From assembly GCF_900142025.1 (NCBI RefSeq), contig NZ_FQZM01000009.1, forward strand, positions 1 through 64,000: DNA of 64,000 bases, written 5' to 3'. This document shows, piece by piece, positions 62,206 through 64,000 of the stretch. Position 1 is the first letter of the stretch; every line of letters begins with the position of its first letter. The notes beneath the pieces are model-generated. The model saw nothing but the letters and a program-made list of their open reading frames with translations, was not told the origin of the DNA and did no database searches. The stretch comes from Desulfofundulus thermosubterraneus DSM 16057 (lineage in GTDB: Bacteria > Bacillota > Desulfotomaculia > Desulfotomaculales > Desulfovirgulaceae). Made by a program: the position numbers and the translations under genes.

Positions 62206-63410
62206 GCTTTCAAGTGGCGGCCCTTTTAGTTTTGTTTGTCCTGCTTCTTATCTGCGGTTGTTTGGCTGTCTGGATGCTGGCCGGTAAATACCGGCGCAGC
62301 CAAAAGAGGCTGGAACTCCTCATTGATATTGGCAGGGATCTTAGCTCTACTACTCGCTTAAGGCCGCTTTTGAGGAAGGTCATGGATACGGTGGCCGCCC
62401 TTACGGGAGCGGAAGCTGCCTCCCTCCTCCTTCTCGATGAAGAAAAGAATGAGCTATACTTCGAGGTTGCCCTGGGGGAAAAGGGGGAGTGCTTAAAAGA
62501 GGTGCGCCTCAAAGTGGGGGAAGGGATTGCGGGCTGGGTGGCAGCCAATGGCATACCATATATTACCAATGATGTGGAGAAAGACCCCCGCTTTAAGCGG
62601 AACATCAGCGAGGAAATCAAGTTTAAGAACAAGGCCATGATGTGCGCGCCCGTTATCCTGGAGGGGCGGATATTGGGAGTCCTGCAGGTAATCAATAAGA
62701 AGAGCGGGGGGGAATTTTCGCAGGCCGATCTGGACTTTTTGGTGGAGATATCCGCCCAGGTGGCAGTAGCCCTGCGCAACGCCCAGAGACAGGAGCTGTT
62801 TTTGAAGAGCTACCTTGGCGTGGTGAAGTCGCTGGCCGGTGCCCTGGAGGCTCGCGGCGGTAAGCTCCACGGCCATGGTGTCCGGGTGGCCGAGTTGGCC
62901 GTTCGTCTGGCCTCATTCATGGGCCTTTCCGAAGTGGAGGTGGATGTTGTGCGGCTGGCAGCTCTGGTGCACGATGTTGGCCTGGCCGGGCTAAAGAGCG
63001 AGGCAGCCGGGGAGGCAGCTCCCAGTACAGGGGAAGAGCTCTACCGCTCTCACCCCGCAGTGGGAGCGGAGCTCATTCCCGAGACGGAATTCACCCAGCC
63101 GGTAATCGAAGCAGTGCGCTGGCACCACGAGTGCTGGGACGGCAGTGGTTTTCCGGATGGGAAGAAGGGCGAAGAAGTGCCCCTGGCGGCCTGGATTGTG
63201 GGGGCAGCAGACGCCCTGGACAACCTCCTGATGAAAGGCCATACGCTGGCTACGGCGGTGGAAGAACTGCGCAAGGGTTCGGCCACGCGTTTTCACCCGC
63301 GGGTGGTGGAGGCAGCGCTTTGGTGCTTTGGAACGGCTTGCGGCGCAGGTGACCAGTTGCCTACAGGCCTGGAAAGAGATGTTGGCGGGTTGCCAGCAGC
63401 TAAAAGATAA
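62202..63410 (+). CDS. GAF and HD-GYP-like domain membrane protein
   Basis: 402 residues. One N-terminal membrane helix (VAALLVLFVLLLICGCLAVWMLAG), a GAF domain (RLELLIDIGRDLSSTTRLRPLLRKVMDTVAALTGAEAASLLLLDEE ... LDFLVEISAQVAVALRNA), then an HD-GYP-type domain: GHGVRVAELAVRLA, ALVHDVGLAGL, YRSHPAVGAELIP, WHHECWDGSGFPDGKKGEEVPLAAWIVGAADALDNL. HHExWDGSGFP fits HD-GYP phosphodiesterases of cyclic di-GMP, but HDxGK has Leu for Lys. ATG 62202 follows AAGGAGG. Confidence 0.85.
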   Translation: MSFQVAALLVLFVLLLICGCLAVWMLAGKYRRSQKRLELLIDIGRDLSSTTRLRPLLRKVMDTVAALTGAEAASLLLLDEEKNELYFEVALGEKGECLKEVRLKVGEGIAGWVAANGIPYITNDVEKDPRFKRNISEEIKFKNKAMMCAPVILEGRILGVLQVINKKSGGEFSQADLDFLVEISAQVAVALRNAQRQELFLKSYLGVVKSLAGALEARGGKLHGHGVRVAELAVRLASFMGLSEVEVDVVRLAALVHDVGLAGLKSEAAGEAAPSTGEELYRSHPAVGAELIPETEFTQPVIEAVRWHHECWDGSGFPDGKKGEEVPLAAWIVGAADALDNLLMKGHTLATAVEELRKGSATRFHPRVVEAALWCFGTACGAGDQLPTGLERDVGGLPAAKR

Positions 63411-63472
63411 GCACAGAAAAGCTGCCGGAAGAGGATCCCGGCGGCCGGCTTCATCAAAACAGCGCCCCGGGG

Positions 63473-64000
63473 TCAGTCGGAAGGGGACGCTGCATCTTGA
63501 GACGGGCAGACCGGCGCAGGTCTTACCCCGGTTTTTCCCGGCGCAGTACCGGCCATGTAGGCTCCCCGGAGATCCAGCCAGCGGATGAAGAAGAGGTCGG
63601 CCAGCATGCGCAGACCGTCCCGGAGCGGCCTTACCCTGCTGCTCTGAGAATGCGACCACTCCACGGGGACCTCGGCCAGGGGCAATCCCAGCTTCCTGGC
63701 CAGAAAAAGCAGTTCTACATCGAAGCTGTAGCGATTGAGTACCTGTAACGAGGCCAAAAGACGGGCCGTATCTCCCCAAAAGAGCTTAAAGCCGCACTGG
63801 GTATCGCGTACGCCCGGCACAGCCAGTAACTGCACGGCCAGGTTGAAGCCCTTGCCGAGTACAACCCGGTAGAACGGCTGGCTTACAAGGATGCGGGAGC
63901 CCTCCCGGGCGCGCGAACCAACGACCACCTGGTACCCTTTGGCGCCCCATTCCAGGAGGTGGGGCAGCTCTTCAATGGGCGTGGACAGGTCGGCGTCGGT
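63473..64000 (-). CDS. Dolichol-phosphate-type glycosyltransferase, GT2 (partial)
   Basis: Only the C-terminal 175 residues are in the window; the frame is open through 64000. The visible part begins TDADLSTPIEELPHLLEWGAKGYQVVVGSRAREGSRILVSQPFYR (the DADLSTP metal motif of Alg5/DPM1-like enzymes), then DTQCGFKLFWGDTARLL, YSFDVELLFLARKLGLPLAEVPVEWSHSQSSRVRP. It should transfer a hexose from a nucleotide sugar to polyprenyl phosphate, a donor for GT-C enzymes such as the one at 60183. Convergent with the GAF/HD gene. Confidence 0.88.
   Translation of the reverse strand, partial: TDADLSTPIEELPHLLEWGAKGYQVVVGSRAREGSRILVSQPFYRVVLGKGFNLAVQLLAVPGVRDTQCGFKLFWGDTARLLASLQVLNRYSFDVELLFLARKLGLPLAEVPVEWSHSQSSRVRPLRDGLRMLADLFFIRWLDLRGAYMAGTAPGKTGVRPAPVCPSQDAASPSD

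Overview
The window is the chromosomal replication-origin region of a spore-forming, moderately GC-rich Firmicute. I infer a member of the Desulfotomaculum/Desulfofundulus/Pelotomaculum group (Peptococcaceae). The reasons are the gene order gyrA-gyrB-remB-recF-dnaN-dnaA / rpmH-rnpA-yidD-yidC-khpB-mnmE-mnmG-rsmG-parA-parB, the sporulation-type gene yyaC, frequent TTG and GTG starts behind strong Shine-Dalgarno sequences, and a long hairpin insertion in the V1 region of the 16S rRNA gene, of a kind described for Desulfotomaculum kuznetsovii. The species cannot be fixed from the sequence alone.

Layout. 1-0.4 kb: 5' end of a leftward 16S rRNA gene with its leader and promoter. 0.5-9.2 kb: leftward gyrA, gyrB, remB, recF, dnaN, dnaA, with DnaA boxes on both sides of dnaA (bipartite oriC). 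9.4-18 kb: rightward rpmH to parB, followed by a parS-like site. 18-32.3 kb: a LAGLIDADG-like ORF, a phosphoribosyltransferase, ykuS, yyaC, membrane proteins, an M18 aminopeptidase, an MscS channel, the rpsF-ssb-rpsR cluster, yybS-rplI, lonC, and dnaB carrying a 139-residue mini-intein. 32.5-35.8 kb: a flavoprotein, purA, tRNA-Lys and tRNA-Glu.

35.9-64 kb is an accessory surface-glycan island. Leftward: asnB, a methyltransferase, a double-domain glycosyltransferase and three glycosyltransferase-TPR fusions. Rightward: a secreted-looking 34-residue-repeat protein, a membrane-anchored paralogue of its C-terminal domain, a beta-sandwich protein, six glycosyltransferases, gmd (GDP-mannose 4,6-dehydratase), a PP-loop/APS-reductase-like protein, a sulfatase-like protein and a methyltransferase. 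That methyltransferase is split by an IS607-family element (TnpA serine recombinase, TnpB nuclease, and a right end likely to encode omega-RNA). Past tRNA-Gly lie fused remnants of a second IS607 recombinase and a tyrosine integrase, then a PIG-V-like mannosyltransferase, another methyltransferase, a GAF/HD-GYP-like protein and a partial dolichol-phosphate-type glycosyltransferase.

The candidates most worth following are: the repeat protein with its divergent glycosyltransferase arrays, as a possible dedicated surface-glycoprotein system; several uncatalogued palindromic repeat elements, including ones inside stable-RNA loci; the exactly reconstructable IS607 insertion, which predicts a TnpB guide; the DnaB mini-intein; and the unusual active-site variants next to gmd.
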